DNA of 64,000 nucleotides from an uncultured Opitutia bacterium (GCA_903834135.1 CAILHZ010000018.1:62001-126000), one strand, 5' to 3'; positions 1-10,141 are shown, counted from the stretch's first letter. Program-made: numbers and translations. Notes: generated by a model from the sequence alone, not told the origin.

Positions 1-1061
1 TCTGCACTGACTTCAGCTGCCTTAGCAGCATCAGCTGCTTTAGCATGCTTGCGCTGAAATGATGGATTTTTCCATGTATAACGGGTCACCTTCTTCATCT
101 TCTCTAACCACTTCGCAATCATTTCAGGATCACGAACAGATTCTATTTTAGAGCGGTACGCATCAAATGGAACGCGAATATTCGCAGCTGTGTAATGCTG
201 CTGAACAATCTGAGCGTATCTGTGGTAATTAGGAGGTCCAAGAAGTTCGCCAGTCATTCCACAGCGATTAACCACTTGGAAATTACCCTTAGGTGGTTCT
301 ACTTCGACTTCTTGTTTATCAAAATATTTATCGAGGTGCTTACTTAAAACATGCGCGATTGCGCTGTCTTCAGAATCAAACGGTACACCATCTGGAATGG
401 AAATGATAAATGCTTTACGTTTAGCTTCTGGCTTAGCAGTACCTTCTACTTTTACTTCAGCAGTTTTAGTAGGAGCCTGCACTTCGCGAGGTGTAACAAG
501 TACAGTGAAGCGCTCAATCTTACCAAGTACAGTGCGTGCAATTTCGAAAAGTTCGATTGTACGACAAGAAGCACGAATCGTTTTAACTAGGGCATTAAAA
601 CTATTATCTTCTGGATAGAAAGCTACGGTACAAACCTGACTTTCGTAAGGCATGCGGTCACGTGGGTTTTGATAATTACCACGATCTTCCTGAGGACGTC
701 CTCCACGATAGTCTTCACGTGGACGATTATCGCCTTGAGCTTCACGTCTAAAATTAGATTGAGGCCTATTGCCTTGGAACCTACTTGGACCTTCGGGGCC
801 ACTTGGGCCACCTGGACTAGAAGGAGCTCTTCGCTGCTGATCAGGTGCACGGTAGCCTCCTTGATCATCTCCTGGTCTGCGTGTAGGGCGCCTATCACGA
901 CGATCATCACGTTGTGGCCGAGGCGCACCGCGTTCTTGACCGTCCTGGGGGGCGGATTTTTCTTGGCTCCACTGTGTGCCGAAGCTAAAGCCAGAGAGCT
1001 GGCTTAGATCGAGCTTATTGAAAGCCTGGGAGGGATTCTCCTGGGCAGCTTTGTCGTCCAT
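1..1061 (-). CDS. Arg/Gly/Pro-rich hypothetical protein, 3' end outside window
   Basis: Reading the minus strand from the ATG at 1061 gives an open frame that runs off the window edge: at least 353 residues with no stop. Residues 34-138 are low in complexity and rich in R, G, D, P and Q (repeated RR, RGG and GGPSG-like runs), so this part is probably disordered and possibly RNA-binding. From about residue 139 the composition becomes that of a folded domain (starting PYESQVCTVAFYPEDNSF), followed by a basic Ala/Lys-rich tail at the truncated end. I recognise no named domain. Overlapping frames on both strands are shadows, because only this frame is continuous. The function is unknown. An RNA-binding role is only an inference from the RGG-like composition. 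Confidence 0.75.
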   Translation of the reverse strand, partial: MDDKAAQENPSQAFNKLDLSQLSGFSFGTQWSQEKSAPQDGQERGAPRPQRDDRRDRRPTRRPGDDQGGYRAPDQQRRAPSSPGGPSGPEGPSRFQGNRPQSNFRREAQGDNRPREDYRGGRPQEDRGNYQNPRDRMPYESQVCTVAFYPEDNSFNALVKTIRASCRTIELFEIARTVLGKIERFTVLVTPREVQAPTKTAEVKVEGTAKPEAKRKAFIISIPDGVPFDSEDSAIAHVLSKHLDKYFDKQEVEVEPPKGNFQVVNRCGMTGELLGPPNYHRYAQIVQQHYTAANIRVPFDAYRSKIESVRDPEMIAKWLEKMKKVTRYTWKNPSFQRKHAKAADAAKAAEVSA

Positions 1062-1177
1062 GTAGTCGAATAGCGGTGAAAGTACCGCGAGTTGTGCTTG
1101 GTGTTACTGGCCTAAAATGATCACTTCTAGCATCTGAGGAATCTTGCCTCGGCGCAAGAGATTTCAGCAGGTTGTAT

Positions 1178-1378
1178 TTAGCTCTCTTTACGACCCTTAA
1201 AAGCCAAAAAAAGCATCAAAACGCCAAAACCTAGCAAAAAGATACCCCAATCTAAGTTAATATTATAACCTAAAGAGCGTGCGTACTGTGCTTTATCAGA
1301 GAAAAAACCGTAAATAACCAAAATAGCACCAAATAAGGAGAACATCAGGCCAATAGGAAGGCGTAGGTCAAAATTCAT
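1178..1378 (-). CDS. Small two-helix membrane protein beside symporter
   Basis: A 66-residue protein with two hydrophobic segments (about residues 7-27 and 43-60), a short polar link between them and a Lys/Arg-rich C-terminus. It begins 19 bp after the stop of the sodium:solute symporter on the same strand, so the two are very probably co-transcribed. The size, topology and position fit a small accessory subunit or chaperone of the symporter, but I cannot name a family with certainty. It could also be an unrelated membrane peptide. The ATG start gives a natural N-terminus (MNFDLRLPIG). Confidence 0.65.
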   Translation of the reverse strand: MNFDLRLPIGLMFSLFGAILVIYGFFSDKAQYARSLGYNINLDWGIFLLGFGVLMLFLAFKGRKES

Positions 1379-1397
1379 GGGGTATGAGGTTTAAAGG

Positions 1398-3125
1398 TTA
1401 CCAAAAAAGGATGTTAAGAATAAGGGTTACACCTAAGACAATGACACCAAGTACGACGGGACGTTTATACCAGACCTCAACATCTGCCTTAGGACGTTCA
1501 GTTAGTGAATATACAAGACCTACTAATTCTTGATCTGTTTTATTCCGTTTGGTGAGTAAAGAGATAACAAAGGTTAGCGTAAAGCAGGAGGTCCATGCAA
1601 CGATTGCCATCCAGAAATTTTGCGCCATTTCACTGTGGAATATAAATTCAGGCGCAATCCATCCGCCTTTAATTCCAGGATGAGCACCTGCTGATAAAGC
1701 TAGGCCGTGAAATAATGCAGCGCCTAGTGTACCTCCAAGCAGTCCCCAGAATGCACCATTACCGGTAGTTCTCTTCCAGAACATACCCAAAAGGAAAGTT
1801 GCAAATAAAGGAGCGTTCACAAAACCGAACACGAGTTGCAGCATGTCCATGATGTTATTGAACTGACGAGCAAGATAAGCGGCACCGATACTGAGGATAA
1901 TTCCTGCAACAGTTGCGAATCTACCCATCGCTAAATAATGACCATCTGATGGTTCTGCTTTGCCAGCAGAGCGGCGTAGTGTCTGATAAATATCATAAGT
2001 CCATACGGTATTAAATGCAGTCACGTTACCTGCCATACCCGACATAAATGATGCCATCAGTGCGGTAAACCCAAGCCCAAGAAGTCCTGCTGGGAAATAC
2101 CGAGCAAGTAAAACTGGGATTGTCATATTGTAATCAGGAGATCCATCTGCACTCAGCGGTAAGAAATGCCCCCCACTGGATTGATGCATAGCAATAGCGA
2201 TCATTCCTGGCAAAATAACAAGTGCTGGGAAAAGCATCTTCGGGAATGCTGCAATTAGTGGAGTTCTACGAGCTGCAGACATGGAATTAGCTACCATAGC
2301 GCGCTGTACGACTAAGAAATCCGTACACCAATAACCAAAGGAAAGCACAAAGCCTAAACCCATTACCATCCCAAACCACTCTACACCCATTGGATTAGAC
2401 GAAGCAGATCCTACATGCACCCAGGAATTTGACCAAGTGCCAGGAGCAAAACCTTGGCTTGTAGCCACAGGAATTAATTTCTGCTTCAAGACTTCCCAAC
2501 CACCTACGTCTTTTAAAGCGAGGTAAACAAGTGGTGTAAACCCAAGTACAATCATGAAGAACTGAAGCACTTCATTATAAATTGCTGAGGTAAGTCCACC
2601 GAGGAAAATGTAAACTAATACGATTGTAGCAGAAACAAAGATACAGAAATTATAATCCCAGCCGAGAAGCAGTTCTAAAAGACGAGCGAGTGCATGTAAC
2701 GATATGCCCGATGAGAACACAGTCATCACTGCAAATGAGATTGCATTAAAGCCACGTGTTTTTTCATCGAATCGTAATTTTAAATATTCGGGTACTGATC
2801 GCGCACGTGATCCGTAATAAAACGGCATCATGAATATTGCCAAAAAGACCATCGCAGGTATTGCACCCACCCAATAAAAGTGACTCGTCATGATACCGTA
2901 CTTGGCACCCGAGGCAGCCATACCTATCACTTCTTGAGCACCTAAATTAGCTGACAAGAAGGCAAGGCCTGTGACCCACGCAGGGATCGAGCGGCCTGAC
3001 ATAAAGAAATCAGAGCTTCCTTTTACTTTCCGCTTTAGAACCCAGCCAATGCCGAGGACAAATAAGAAGTAGATAATTAAGATGGCGTAATCAATGGTAC
3101 CAAGCGAGAGCGTGGGATGTTGCAT
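1398..3125 (-). CDS. Sodium:solute symporter (SSS/SGLT family)
   Basis: A 575-residue polytopic inner-membrane protein with about 14 hydrophobic segments, within the usual length of SSS family members. The N-terminal region (DYAILIIYFLFVLGIGW, then SSDFFMSGRSIPAWVTGLAF) and the following SANLGAQEVIGMAASG stretch are typical of SGLT-like sodium/sugar symporters. It would import a sugar or similar organic solute driven by sodium. The exact substrate cannot be read from the sequence. The gene is first in a two-gene unit with the small membrane protein downstream. The 142-bp gap to the divergent DegT gene should hold promoters for both directions. Confidence 0.88.
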   Translation of the reverse strand: MQHPTLSLGTIDYAILIIYFLFVLGIGWVLKRKVKGSSDFFMSGRSIPAWVTGLAFLSANLGAQEVIGMAASGAKYGIMTSHFYWVGAIPAMVFLAIFMMPFYYGSRARSVPEYLKLRFDEKTRGFNAISFAVMTVFSSGISLHALARLLELLLGWDYNFCIFVSATIVLVYIFLGGLTSAIYNEVLQFFMIVLGFTPLVYLALKDVGGWEVLKQKLIPVATSQGFAPGTWSNSWVHVGSASSNPMGVEWFGMVMGLGFVLSFGYWCTDFLVVQRAMVANSMSAARRTPLIAAFPKMLFPALVILPGMIAIAMHQSSGGHFLPLSADGSPDYNMTIPVLLARYFPAGLLGLGFTALMASFMSGMAGNVTAFNTVWTYDIYQTLRRSAGKAEPSDGHYLAMGRFATVAGIILSIGAAYLARQFNNIMDMLQLVFGFVNAPLFATFLLGMFWKRTTGNGAFWGLLGGTLGAALFHGLALSAGAHPGIKGGWIAPEFIFHSEMAQNFWMAIVAWTSCFTLTFVISLLTKRNKTDQELVGLVYSLTERPKADVEVWYKRPVVLGVIVLGVTLILNILFW

Positions 3126-3267
3126 AGGGGTTCTCTTAAAATCGTGATTATTACTCGCTTTTCAAACTTAAAAATTACCACTCACACAAAGGTGCGATCT
3201 AAAGCGAGTCTTTGACTTTTAAGGTCGAGATACTCCATCATAGAGGAAGCTCATCCACTTTAAGCCC

Positions 3268-4380
3268 GTGAAAGTCCCCATCCTAGAACTTAAACCGACC
3301 TATAAAGAACTCTCCGCAGAGTTAGATCAGGCATACCACCGGGTGATGGATTCGGGACATTATTTATTAGGCCCTGAATTAGAGAGTTTCGAGAAAGAGT
3401 ATGCACAGTTTTCAGGATCTAAGTTTTGTATAGGTGTAGCCAACGGACTTGAAGCATTACAGCTGTGCTTAATGGCAAAAGATATCGGCCCAGGAGACGA
3501 AGTAATCGTTCCTGCCCACGGCTACATTGCAACCTGGCTAGCTGTAACGCATGTGGGAGCTACCCCAATTCCGTGCGAATGTTCAGAAGTTACCTATAAT
3601 TTAGAACCCAATAAGGTAGCCCAATTAATCACTGCTAAGACAAAGGCTATAATTCCAATAGATTTGTATGGTCAGACAGCAGACTACCCTGGTTTAAAAA
3701 ATATCTGCGCTGGGAAAAATATTTTTATCCTCGAGGATGCGGCTCAGTCCCACGGCGCTAAGTGTGGAGACTTCAGTGCTGGTAATTTAGCAGATGCTGC
3801 AGGTATTAGTTTTTACCCAAGTAAAAATCTAGGCGCATTTAGTGACGCAGGTGCCGTGACAACAAACGATCCTTTACTTGCAGATAAGGTGCGCACGTTA
3901 AGAAATTACGGATCAAAAGAGCGCTATAAAAATGAAGTCATCGGGCTTAATTCACGTTTAAGTGAACTCCAAGCAGCTTTCTTACGAGTCAAACTTGCTC
4001 ACTTAGCGGAGTGGAATTTAAGACGTAAAAAGTTAGCCGCCATTTATTTTGAGAGACTTAAAAATACGGGTGATCTTATTTTACCTTTTGTCCCAGCATG
4101 GGCAGATCCGGTTTGGCATCTATTTGTAGTCAGAACAAAAAAAAGAGACGCTCTGAAAGCATATTTACAAGATAAAGGTATTGGTACTCAAATCCACTAC
4201 CCTATACCGCCTCACTTGTCTGAGGCCTACAAAAGTCTAGGGTACAGAAAAGGAAGTTTTCCACTGGCTGAAACTCTCGCTAATGAAATCTTAAGTCTTC
4301 CCATAGGTCCACACACCCAGAGTTCTGAAATTGAATACGTGTGCGACAGTATTCAAAGTTTTTACTCAAATCGTAGCTAG
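3268..4380 (+). CDS. DegT/DnrJ/EryC1/StrS family aminotransferase
   Basis: A 370-residue PLP-dependent sugar aminotransferase-fold enzyme. The expected landmarks are present: the EDAAQSHGA motif with Asp157 facing the PLP nitrogen, and Lys186 in SFYPSKNLGAFSD as the Schiff-base lysine. The family normally aminates nucleotide-linked keto-sugars for LPS, polysaccharide or glycan synthesis. There is no sugar-biosynthesis cluster around it, so the substrate is unknown. The start is GTG at 3268, chosen because the protein then begins MKVPILELKP, the usual DegT N-terminus. The 3' end overlaps the convergent downstream gene by 15 bp. Confidence 0.88.
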   Translation: MKVPILELKPTYKELSAELDQAYHRVMDSGHYLLGPELESFEKEYAQFSGSKFCIGVANGLEALQLCLMAKDIGPGDEVIVPAHGYIATWLAVTHVGATPIPCECSEVTYNLEPNKVAQLITAKTKAIIPIDLYGQTADYPGLKNICAGKNIFILEDAAQSHGAKCGDFSAGNLADAAGISFYPSKNLGAFSDAGAVTTNDPLLADKVRTLRNYGSKERYKNEVIGLNSRLSELQAAFLRVKLAHLAEWNLRRKKLAAIYFERLKNTGDLILPFVPAWADPVWHLFVVRTKKRDALKAYLQDKGIGTQIHYPIPPHLSEAYKSLGYRKGSFPLAETLANEILSLPIGPHTQSSEIEYVCDSIQSFYSNRS

Positions 4381-4887
4381 AACGTTCTGCCAAAGCACTG
4401 CCTCACCTACGTGACCATGCTGATTAAGTAAGCCAGTAATTTCTTTTTCAGTAGGTTCAACTACTACGTGTTTAGGGTCTGCAATAAAATTTGGATTCAG
4501 TTTTCGCACTAAAGCCCAACACGCCCAGCCGCGGGCTCTCCTTACTTCACGCCTAGGTTCCAGCAGTCGATCCGCGTAATGCTGAAAATGAACTCTAGGA
4601 TTACCAATAAATTCTTCCTTAGGCACATACTTCAGCATCCAACCAAGTGCAGCATAAGGAAGTGGCCATTGAAGCAGTACAGGATCATTTTCTGAAACAT
4701 CAGCACCAAATGCGCGGTCTAAGCACAAAATTGCCCGTGCAGTCTGATCTGAGTTCCACAAAAAATTCCCGTATTCTAAGCAGTCTTTATAAAACTCACT
4801 CCCACGCTTCGTCTTTCTGTGGACATTTAAAAAACGCCAATCCAGTCCAGTTCTTGGAGGGGGTAAAGTTGGACAAAGAACTTTCAT
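4366..4887 (-). CDS. Conserved-looking hypothetical protein
   Basis: A 173-residue soluble protein, rich in Trp and Arg, with no signal peptide or membrane segment. The N-terminal half (LDWRFLNVHRKTKRGSEFYK, YGNFLWNSDQTARAILCLDR) and the helical middle could suggest a TPR-like or helical fold, but I recognise no family. It is convergent with the DegT aminotransferase gene, overlapping it by 15 bp, and divergent from the acyltransferase gene. The frame has good codon use and a normal ATG, so it is probably real. The function is unknown. Confidence 0.6.
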   Translation of the reverse strand: MKVLCPTLPPPRTGLDWRFLNVHRKTKRGSEFYKDCLEYGNFLWNSDQTARAILCLDRAFGADVSENDPVLLQWPLPYAALGWMLKYVPKEEFIGNPRVHFQHYADRLLEPRREVRRARGWACWALVRKLNPNFIADPKHVVVEPTEKEITGLLNQHGHVGEAVLWQNVLATI

Positions 4888-4966
4888 CGAGTAATTTAAT
4901 ATACTAAAGCGCTACTCTGTAGCGATTGCCAAACCAAGATTTATAGGCTTCACTGTTTAAACATTC

Positions 4967-5602
4967 ATGGGCGACCCAGATCAGACAATCTATTTTATTT
5001 CTGGCTTAAGGCGCATGATCCTTCTGCCATTAGCTGTATTAGTAAGACTTTGGGGAAGAACGCTTCGTTTAGAAATCACAGCTGAAGCAAAACTTGTTTT
5101 TGAGCGTCAGGATAAGCCTGTTTCATTTGTCTTATGGCATAATCGTTTATTTTTAACTCCTCAATTTTACCGCCGCTACCGAGGGAAACGCCCCATTTAC
5201 GGCCTAGTCAGTGCAAGTAAAGACGGAGCATGGCTAGCCGCATTTTTCTCACTGGTTGGCATGAGGGCCATCCGTGGTTCAAGTAGTCGCATGGGCAAAG
5301 AAGCAGCCCAAGCCATTATATCTGTTTTAAAAGATGGTAATGATGTTGGAATAACACCCGACGGACCTCGTGGTCCGTGCTATTCCTTCAAAGCAGGAGC
5401 AATTGTCGTTACCCGCAGAGCAAATGCAGCTATGCTTCTAGTGGGAGCTGAATTTAAATCAGCTGTGCGACTGAAAAGTTGGGATAAATTTTACTTACCA
5501 CTCCCTTTCTCAAAAGTGATCATTCACTGTGAAGAAGCACCTCTAAAAGCTGCAGATCCAGAACATATTGCTGCACGACTAAAAGCACTTAATCCTGACT
5601 AG
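4967..5602 (+). CDS. DUF374 lysophospholipid acyltransferase family protein
   Basis: A 211-residue acyltransferase-like protein. An N-terminal hydrophobic segment (about residues 15-30) is followed by the family landmarks: WHN at 57-59, ASKDG with Asp86, RGSSSRMG at 103-110 and the PDGPRGP block at 131-137. These match the DUF374 group of LPLAT-like proteins, which sits near LpxL/PlsC acyltransferases and is thought to act on lipid A or a related membrane lipid. The exact acceptor is not deducible. It is a single gene on the plus strand whose stop lies 3 bp before the end of the convergent carbohydrate-binding-like gene. Confidence 0.82.
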   Translation: MGDPDQTIYFISGLRRMILLPLAVLVRLWGRTLRLEITAEAKLVFERQDKPVSFVLWHNRLFLTPQFYRRYRGKRPIYGLVSASKDGAWLAAFFSLVGMRAIRGSSSRMGKEAAQAIISVLKDGNDVGITPDGPRGPCYSFKAGAIVVTRRANAAMLLVGAEFKSAVRLKSWDKFYLPLPFSKVIIHCEEAPLKAADPEHIAARLKALNPD

Positions 5603-5605
5603 CAG

Positions 5606-6049
5606 TTAAAATATGGGTGCAACAGTCACGTGAGAGCCAGGTGAAGCAATATAGTCTTCCCCGATACTCCATCTCTGATCATTCACAAGGAGTTTGAATA
5701 CAACTCTGTGATGACTTGGTGGTAGCGCAAGTGTCCACACATCTGCTCCCTGATTAGTTAATTCAATACCCTGATCCCAAGAAAGTCCTGGACCTTGCCC
5801 ACGTAGATAAAGTGAATTTCCAAATCCAACATCAATGGTCGCTGTGATCAAGGTAGGTGCAGGCTGTAGGCTTACGTTACTTACCTTACTTGGCGGTAAT
5901 TTTACAACGACTAGTTTCTTTTTTACTTTTATTTTAGGCTCAGCTTTATGCGCGGCCTTTTTCACTGATTGCTTAGGCTGTACGGTTTTTGATTTAGTTT
6001 TCTTAGTTGCTGGGGCAGGCAACTTAACTTTTTTAATAATTTTTTTCAT
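5606..6049 (-). CDS. Lys-rich protein with glycogen-binding-like (CBM48/AMPK) domain
   Basis: A 147-residue protein. Residues 1-50 are extremely rich in Lys, Ala and Pro. The remaining ~80 residues look like an early-set/CBM48 beta-sandwich: LYLRGQGPGLSWDQGIEL, then VWTLALPP, then VVFKLLVNDQRWSIGEDY, which is the pattern seen in isoamylase N-terminal and AMPK-beta glycogen-binding domains. There is no signal peptide, so a cytoplasmic role is likely, perhaps linked to glycogen or another polysaccharide. No glycogen gene is nearby. The basic tail could bind nucleic acid or another polyanion. The domain call rests on pattern recognition only. Confidence 0.65.
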   Translation of the reverse strand: MKKIIKKVKLPAPATKKTKSKTVQPKQSVKKAAHKAEPKIKVKKKLVVVKLPPSKVSNVSLQPAPTLITATIDVGFGNSLYLRGQGPGLSWDQGIELTNQGADVWTLALPPSHHRVVFKLLVNDQRWSIGEDYIASPGSHVTVAPIF

Positions 6050-6186
6050 AACGAATATTGTGGTGATCGGTTTATTAACGCCCTGTCTTACACCTATTAC
6101 TTAAGCAGGAGTAAGGCCAACTCACAAGATTTCAGATACTCAAAAACGTTACAATTTCGTGTACGCCAAACTCAGTAGTTACTGCC

Positions 6187-9084
6187 TTACTTAACACGTT
6201 GATTGAGTTTAAGTAGAGCTTGGCCTGTGAGTGAACGATTATTCTTTTGTATATCTTTTACTGTTCCTGAAAAGACGAGTTCCCCACCCATTTTACCCCC
6301 ACTTGGACCCAAATCTAAAAGCCAATCAGCCAGACGGATTACGTCCAAATTATGCTCGATAATAATTAAGGTATTTCCCGCGTCCCTTAACTTAAACAGC
6401 AGATCCATCAGGCGCTGAATATCTACCCAGTGTAGACCAGTAGTTGGTTCATCTAAGATGTAAAGAGTACCACCTTGTTGTCTACGGCTTAATTCTAAAG
6501 AAAGTTTAATCCTCTGAGCTTCACCTCCAGACAAGGTTGGAGCAGGTTGTCCTAATTTAATATACCCTAAACCAACCGCTTCCAATGTATCTAGTTTATC
6601 AATGATTCTAGGAATAGCTTTAAATAAAATAATTGCCTCTCTAACTGTCATATTCAGTACATCAGCAATTGATTTTCCGTGGAATAAGACTTCGAGTGTT
6701 TCCCGGTTAAATCGCCGTCCTTCACAACTTGGGCAAGGTGCGTATGCATCAGCCATAAATTGCATATCGAGTTTAATTACACCGTCTCCCTGACAGCGTT
6801 CACAACGACCACCCCTAACATTAAAAGAGAAGCGACTTGCCTTATAACCACGCACTTTTGCTAGAGGCACTTGAGCAAACAAATCACGCAGCAAGTCCAA
6901 AAGTCCAATATATGTGCCTGGATTAGAACGTGGACTTCTTCCAATAGGCTCTTGGTCAACTTGTACAAGTTTCTCAAAGAGATCTAGATTTTCAATATGC
7001 CTGTGTTTACCTGGAATAATTTTAGCGCCATTTAGTTTACGTGCTGCTGCTGCAGCTAAAATATCATTCACTAAGGTACTCTTGCCTGAACCCGAAACTC
7101 CAGTAACACAGGTTAAAAGTCCTACAGGAAAGCGCGCATCAATAGATTTTAAATTATGATGTTTTGCTTCGCGTACCGTAAGCCACACACCATCAGGCTC
7201 TTTAGTTGCCACATCCTTTGTCACACGCATCTTATGACTAAGATAGGGACCCGTTCTTGAATCTCTAGCAGACATTAAAGCACAGGCTTGCGGAGTGCCC
7301 TGAAATAATAACTGGCCACCTTCTGTGCCAGCCCCTGGCCCAAGTTCAATAATTTCATCAGCAGAGCGCATGGTTTCTTCATCGTGCTCAACTACGACAA
7401 CGGTATTACCGCGGTCTCTTAAGGAATGCAGTTGGCTAAGTAGCCTCTCATTATCATGCGGATGCAGGCCAATACTTGGCTCATCTAATACATAGATTAC
7501 GCCGCTTAATCCCATTCCTAATTGCGTAGCAAGTCGTACTCGCTGCGCCTCCCCTCCGGATAAACTTTGGTAATCTCTATCAAGGGTAAGATAGCCTAAG
7601 CCTGTTTGGAGTAAAAAGTTTAATCGCTGCTCAATGCCGTCTATAATATCACGCAGCGTATCATTATCATTCTGCACTTTCTTTAAGCTAAGTGCCATCT
7701 GATAAGCACTCGCTACATCAAGAGCTAAAAAGTCTGGAAAACTAAGATCCCCTAACACTTCCTTTTGATTAGGAAGATTCAACTTCACTGAAGAGCTTCG
7801 TGGATTAAGTCGTGTGCCATGACATTCCGGACAATCACCACTCACCATGTATGTCATAAGTCTAGCACGAAACCCTTCACTATCAGTGTGATGAAAACTC
7901 TCATCTAAATCGGCAATCATTCCAGAAAAAGGCATCGCCTTAGCTTCTCTTGCACGGCGCATCTTAAAAGCAAATTGCCTATCAGCTGAACCATATATAA
8001 TCACATCCCTGGTAGCTTCGGGTAGTTCATTCCACGGCACTTCAGGATCAAAAGGCAACTGTGCAGCTAACTGCTTTAAAAGCGAGTTGTGCTTCATGAT
8101 CAGATTTTTTCCACCAATTCTCCATGCCTTTAAGGCTCCCTCATGAATTGATTTAGTGGGATCTGGCACAATGAGTTCTGGCACAAACCTTAACTTGCGC
8201 CCCAAACCTCCGCACGTATCACACGCACCTTCTTTATGATTAAATGAAAAGTGACGCGGAGTGAGTTTTTCAAAAATATCTCCGCATATCTCACATGCAA
8301 GTGACTGACTAAGTCGTAATTCTTTCCAGCTAGTTTTATCTTTTGTTGATGTCACTTCATACAGTAGACTTGCTTTGTCTTTACCTTCACGGAAAGCAAG
8401 TTCTAGTGAATCAGCTAAACGAGATCTCTGTTCTTTTGAGGCAACAAGTCTATCAATGACAACATCGACAACAACGAGTTTAGTTCCTGTAGGAATAAGC
8501 TGAGGGGCATCTAACTCCATTACTTCACCGTCGACTCTAACGCGCTGAAACCCTCGCTGCCTAAGACGAGGAATCTCATCTCTTAAGACTGCAGGCTTAG
8601 CAGTCATAAACGGCGCCATTAATATTACTTTGCGACCAAGACACTGCGAGAGAACAAACTCTACATTATCATCTAAAGACCTCTGCTTCACTAAGCCTCC
8701 ATCCTTAGGGCAATGCGCTTTAGCTGAAAGTGCCCAAAGCAGTCTGGCGTAGTCAGCAATTTCAGTGACAGTAGCAATGGTTGTACGCGGGGAGGTTCCC
8801 CCAATACGCTGTTCAATGGCTAAAACTGGGGAAAGCCCATGAATAAAATCTACATCGGGCCGCTTGAGTTGATCCAGCACCTGACGTGCATGCGTGGATA
8901 AACTTTCCATGTACTTGCGGTGTCCCTCGGCGTAAAGCGTGTCAAAAGCAAGGGAGGATTTACCCGAGCCACTAGGACCTGTAACAACCACGAACTTTCC
9001 CTTAGGGATGCGTACCTCAACATTTTTGAGATTATGCTCCCGTGCTCCTTTAATATGAATGTGCGTAGCTGCCTGAATCGACAT
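6187..9084 (-). CDS. uvrA: Excinuclease ABC subunit A (UvrA), canonical length
   Basis: Damage-recognition ATPase of nucleotide-excision repair, which loads UvrB. About 965 residues, close to the usual 940-960. It carries two ABC cassettes: Walker [10 protein letters not shown] near residue 35 and GVSGSGKST in the second half, and signature motifs [16 protein letters not shown] and [14 protein letters not shown]. The cysteine pairs CEICGDIF / CDTCGG and CERCQGDGV / CPSCEG correspond to the zinc modules. The ATG at 9084 ([13 protein letters not shown]) is preferred. An in-frame ATG at 9096 would add four residues. It differs from most UvrA in having [14 protein letters not shown] where NPRSTVGTVTEI is usual. 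A second UvrA-type gene starts at 62863. Confidence 0.93.
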   Translation of the reverse strand: MSIQAATHIHIKGAREHNLKNVEVRIPKGKFVVVTGPSGSGKSSLAFDTLYAEGHRKYMESLSTHARQVLDQLKRPDVDFIHGLSPVLAIEQRIGGTSPRTTIATVTEIADYARLLWALSAKAHCPKDGGLVKQRSLDDNVEFVLSQCLGRKVILMAPFMTAKPAVLRDEIPRLRQRGFQRVRVDGEVMELDAPQLIPTGTKLVVVDVVIDRLVASKEQRSRLADSLELAFREGKDKASLLYEVTSTKDKTSWKELRLSQSLACEICGDIFEKLTPRHFSFNHKEGACDTCGGLGRKLRFVPELIVPDPTKSIHEGALKAWRIGGKNLIMKHNSLLKQLAAQLPFDPEVPWNELPEATRDVIIYGSADRQFAFKMRRAREAKAMPFSGMIADLDESFHHTDSEGFRARLMTYMVSGDCPECHGTRLNPRSSSVKLNLPNQKEVLGDLSFPDFLALDVASAYQMALSLKKVQNDNDTLRDIIDGIEQRLNFLLQTGLGYLTLDRDYQSLSGGEAQRVRLATQLGMGLSGVIYVLDEPSIGLHPHDNERLLSQLHSLRDRGNTVVVVEHDEETMRSADEIIELGPGAGTEGGQLLFQGTPQACALMSARDSRTGPYLSHKMRVTKDVATKEPDGVWLTVREAKHHNLKSIDARFPVGLLTCVTGVSGSGKSTLVNDILAAAAARKLNGAKIIPGKHRHIENLDLFEKLVQVDQEPIGRSPRSNPGTYIGLLDLLRDLFAQVPLAKVRGYKASRFSFNVRGGRCERCQGDGVIKLDMQFMADAYAPCPSCEGRRFNRETLEVLFHGKSIADVLNMTVREAIILFKAIPRIIDKLDTLEAVGLGYIKLGQPAPTLSGGEAQRIKLSLELSRRQQGGTLYILDEPTTGLHWVDIQRLMDLLFKLRDAGNTLIIIEHNLDVIRLADWLLDLGPSGGKMGGELVFSGTVKDIQKNNRSLTGQALLKLNQRVK

Positions 9085-9171
9085 TGAATAATACATTAAA
9101 CTATATACCGATTAATTGCCAATTGCCTTTGTGCTAAGTTTTCAGCATCGAGGTAAGCTTAATTTAGATAA

Positions 9172-9945
9172 GTGAAACCTTTTTTCATAGTTTTAAGTCT
9201 ACTCTTTACAGGTGCAGCAGTCCACGCAGCACCCCCTCTTGCCCTTAAAGACGGTGAAGCACTCGAATATAAGGTAGATTGGGCAGTTCTGCCAGGAGCA
9301 GGGCTTATCAATATCCATGCTAAAAAGATTACTAAATTAAATGAAGCCCCAAGCCTTTCCATTCTTACTGAGACATCCACGCGCAATCTAGCACGTACAT
9401 TTCTAAAGTTTGATGCAAAATCAGAATCTATCTTCGATTTAGCATCAGGCCACTTAATGTATGTTTCCGAAAGTAGTTATGCCCGCGGCCGAAGCCGCTC
9501 TCATAGCGTAACTTTTTCCTATAAAGATCATACCGCTTTATATAAGGATGATGTATCCCAAACACTACACGTTCCTGAAGGGTTTCCAACCGATCTAATC
9601 ACCTGCCTACTCTCAACGCGCAACTTAAACATGCGTCCAGGACAAACCCATGATGCCTTGGTTTTATTCGGGACTGAATTTTACGATTTAACAATCCACG
9701 CCATAGGCTATGAGGAACTAGAAACTCCTTTGGGCGCCTACCGAACACTTATACTAGAGCCTAGAATGGAGCATTCCCCACCAAAGGGAATGTTTAAAAA
9801 AGGAACCACCGTGCGCGTTTGGATTTCTCAAGATTCAAACCCACTACCTATACGCTTCCGCGTTGATTTTAAATTTGGTGCTGGTCTAGCTAACTTAGTC
9901 AGATACACGCCGCCCCACTCTACTACTACTTCACTGAAGCCGTAG
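9172..9945 (+). CDS. DUF3108 domain secreted protein
   Basis: A 257-residue exported protein. A Sec signal peptide (MKPFFIVLSLLFTGAAVHA) is followed by a beta-rich domain of the DUF3108 type: LKDGEALEYKVDWAVLPG near the start, then a repeated sheet pattern ending in PIRFRVDFKFGAGLANLVRY. The start is GTG at 9172, and no better in-frame start gives a signal peptide. DUF3108 proteins are periplasmic and mostly uncharacterised. The gene is divergent from uvrA with an 87-bp gap. The function is unknown. Confidence 0.75.
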   Translation: MKPFFIVLSLLFTGAAVHAAPPLALKDGEALEYKVDWAVLPGAGLINIHAKKITKLNEAPSLSILTETSTRNLARTFLKFDAKSESIFDLASGHLMYVSESSYARGRSRSHSVTFSYKDHTALYKDDVSQTLHVPEGFPTDLITCLLSTRNLNMRPGQTHDALVLFGTEFYDLTIHAIGYEELETPLGAYRTLILEPRMEHSPPKGMFKKGTTVRVWISQDSNPLPIRFRVDFKFGAGLANLVRYTPPHSTTTSLKP

Positions 9946-10141
9946 TAAGATTATGCACACGTTAAGTGCGTAATCAAAAAACGACTATTAAAGAGGTTCA
10001 AATAGAGGCTCATGAGAGCGCATGCTTTAATAAGTCAGGATGACCAACTCAGTACCAATAATTCCAATCATTAATGGAGATTCTGCTACCTATTGTATCC
10101 CGCATTTATCTGCATTGTACTTTGTGAGTAAAACAGAATAT

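Noticed and set aside
623-1007. Long frames on both strands over the Arg/Gly-rich gene
   Set aside because: They are shadows of the low-complexity coding sequence. The minus frame from 1061 is continuous for 353 codons to the window edge and explains the region.
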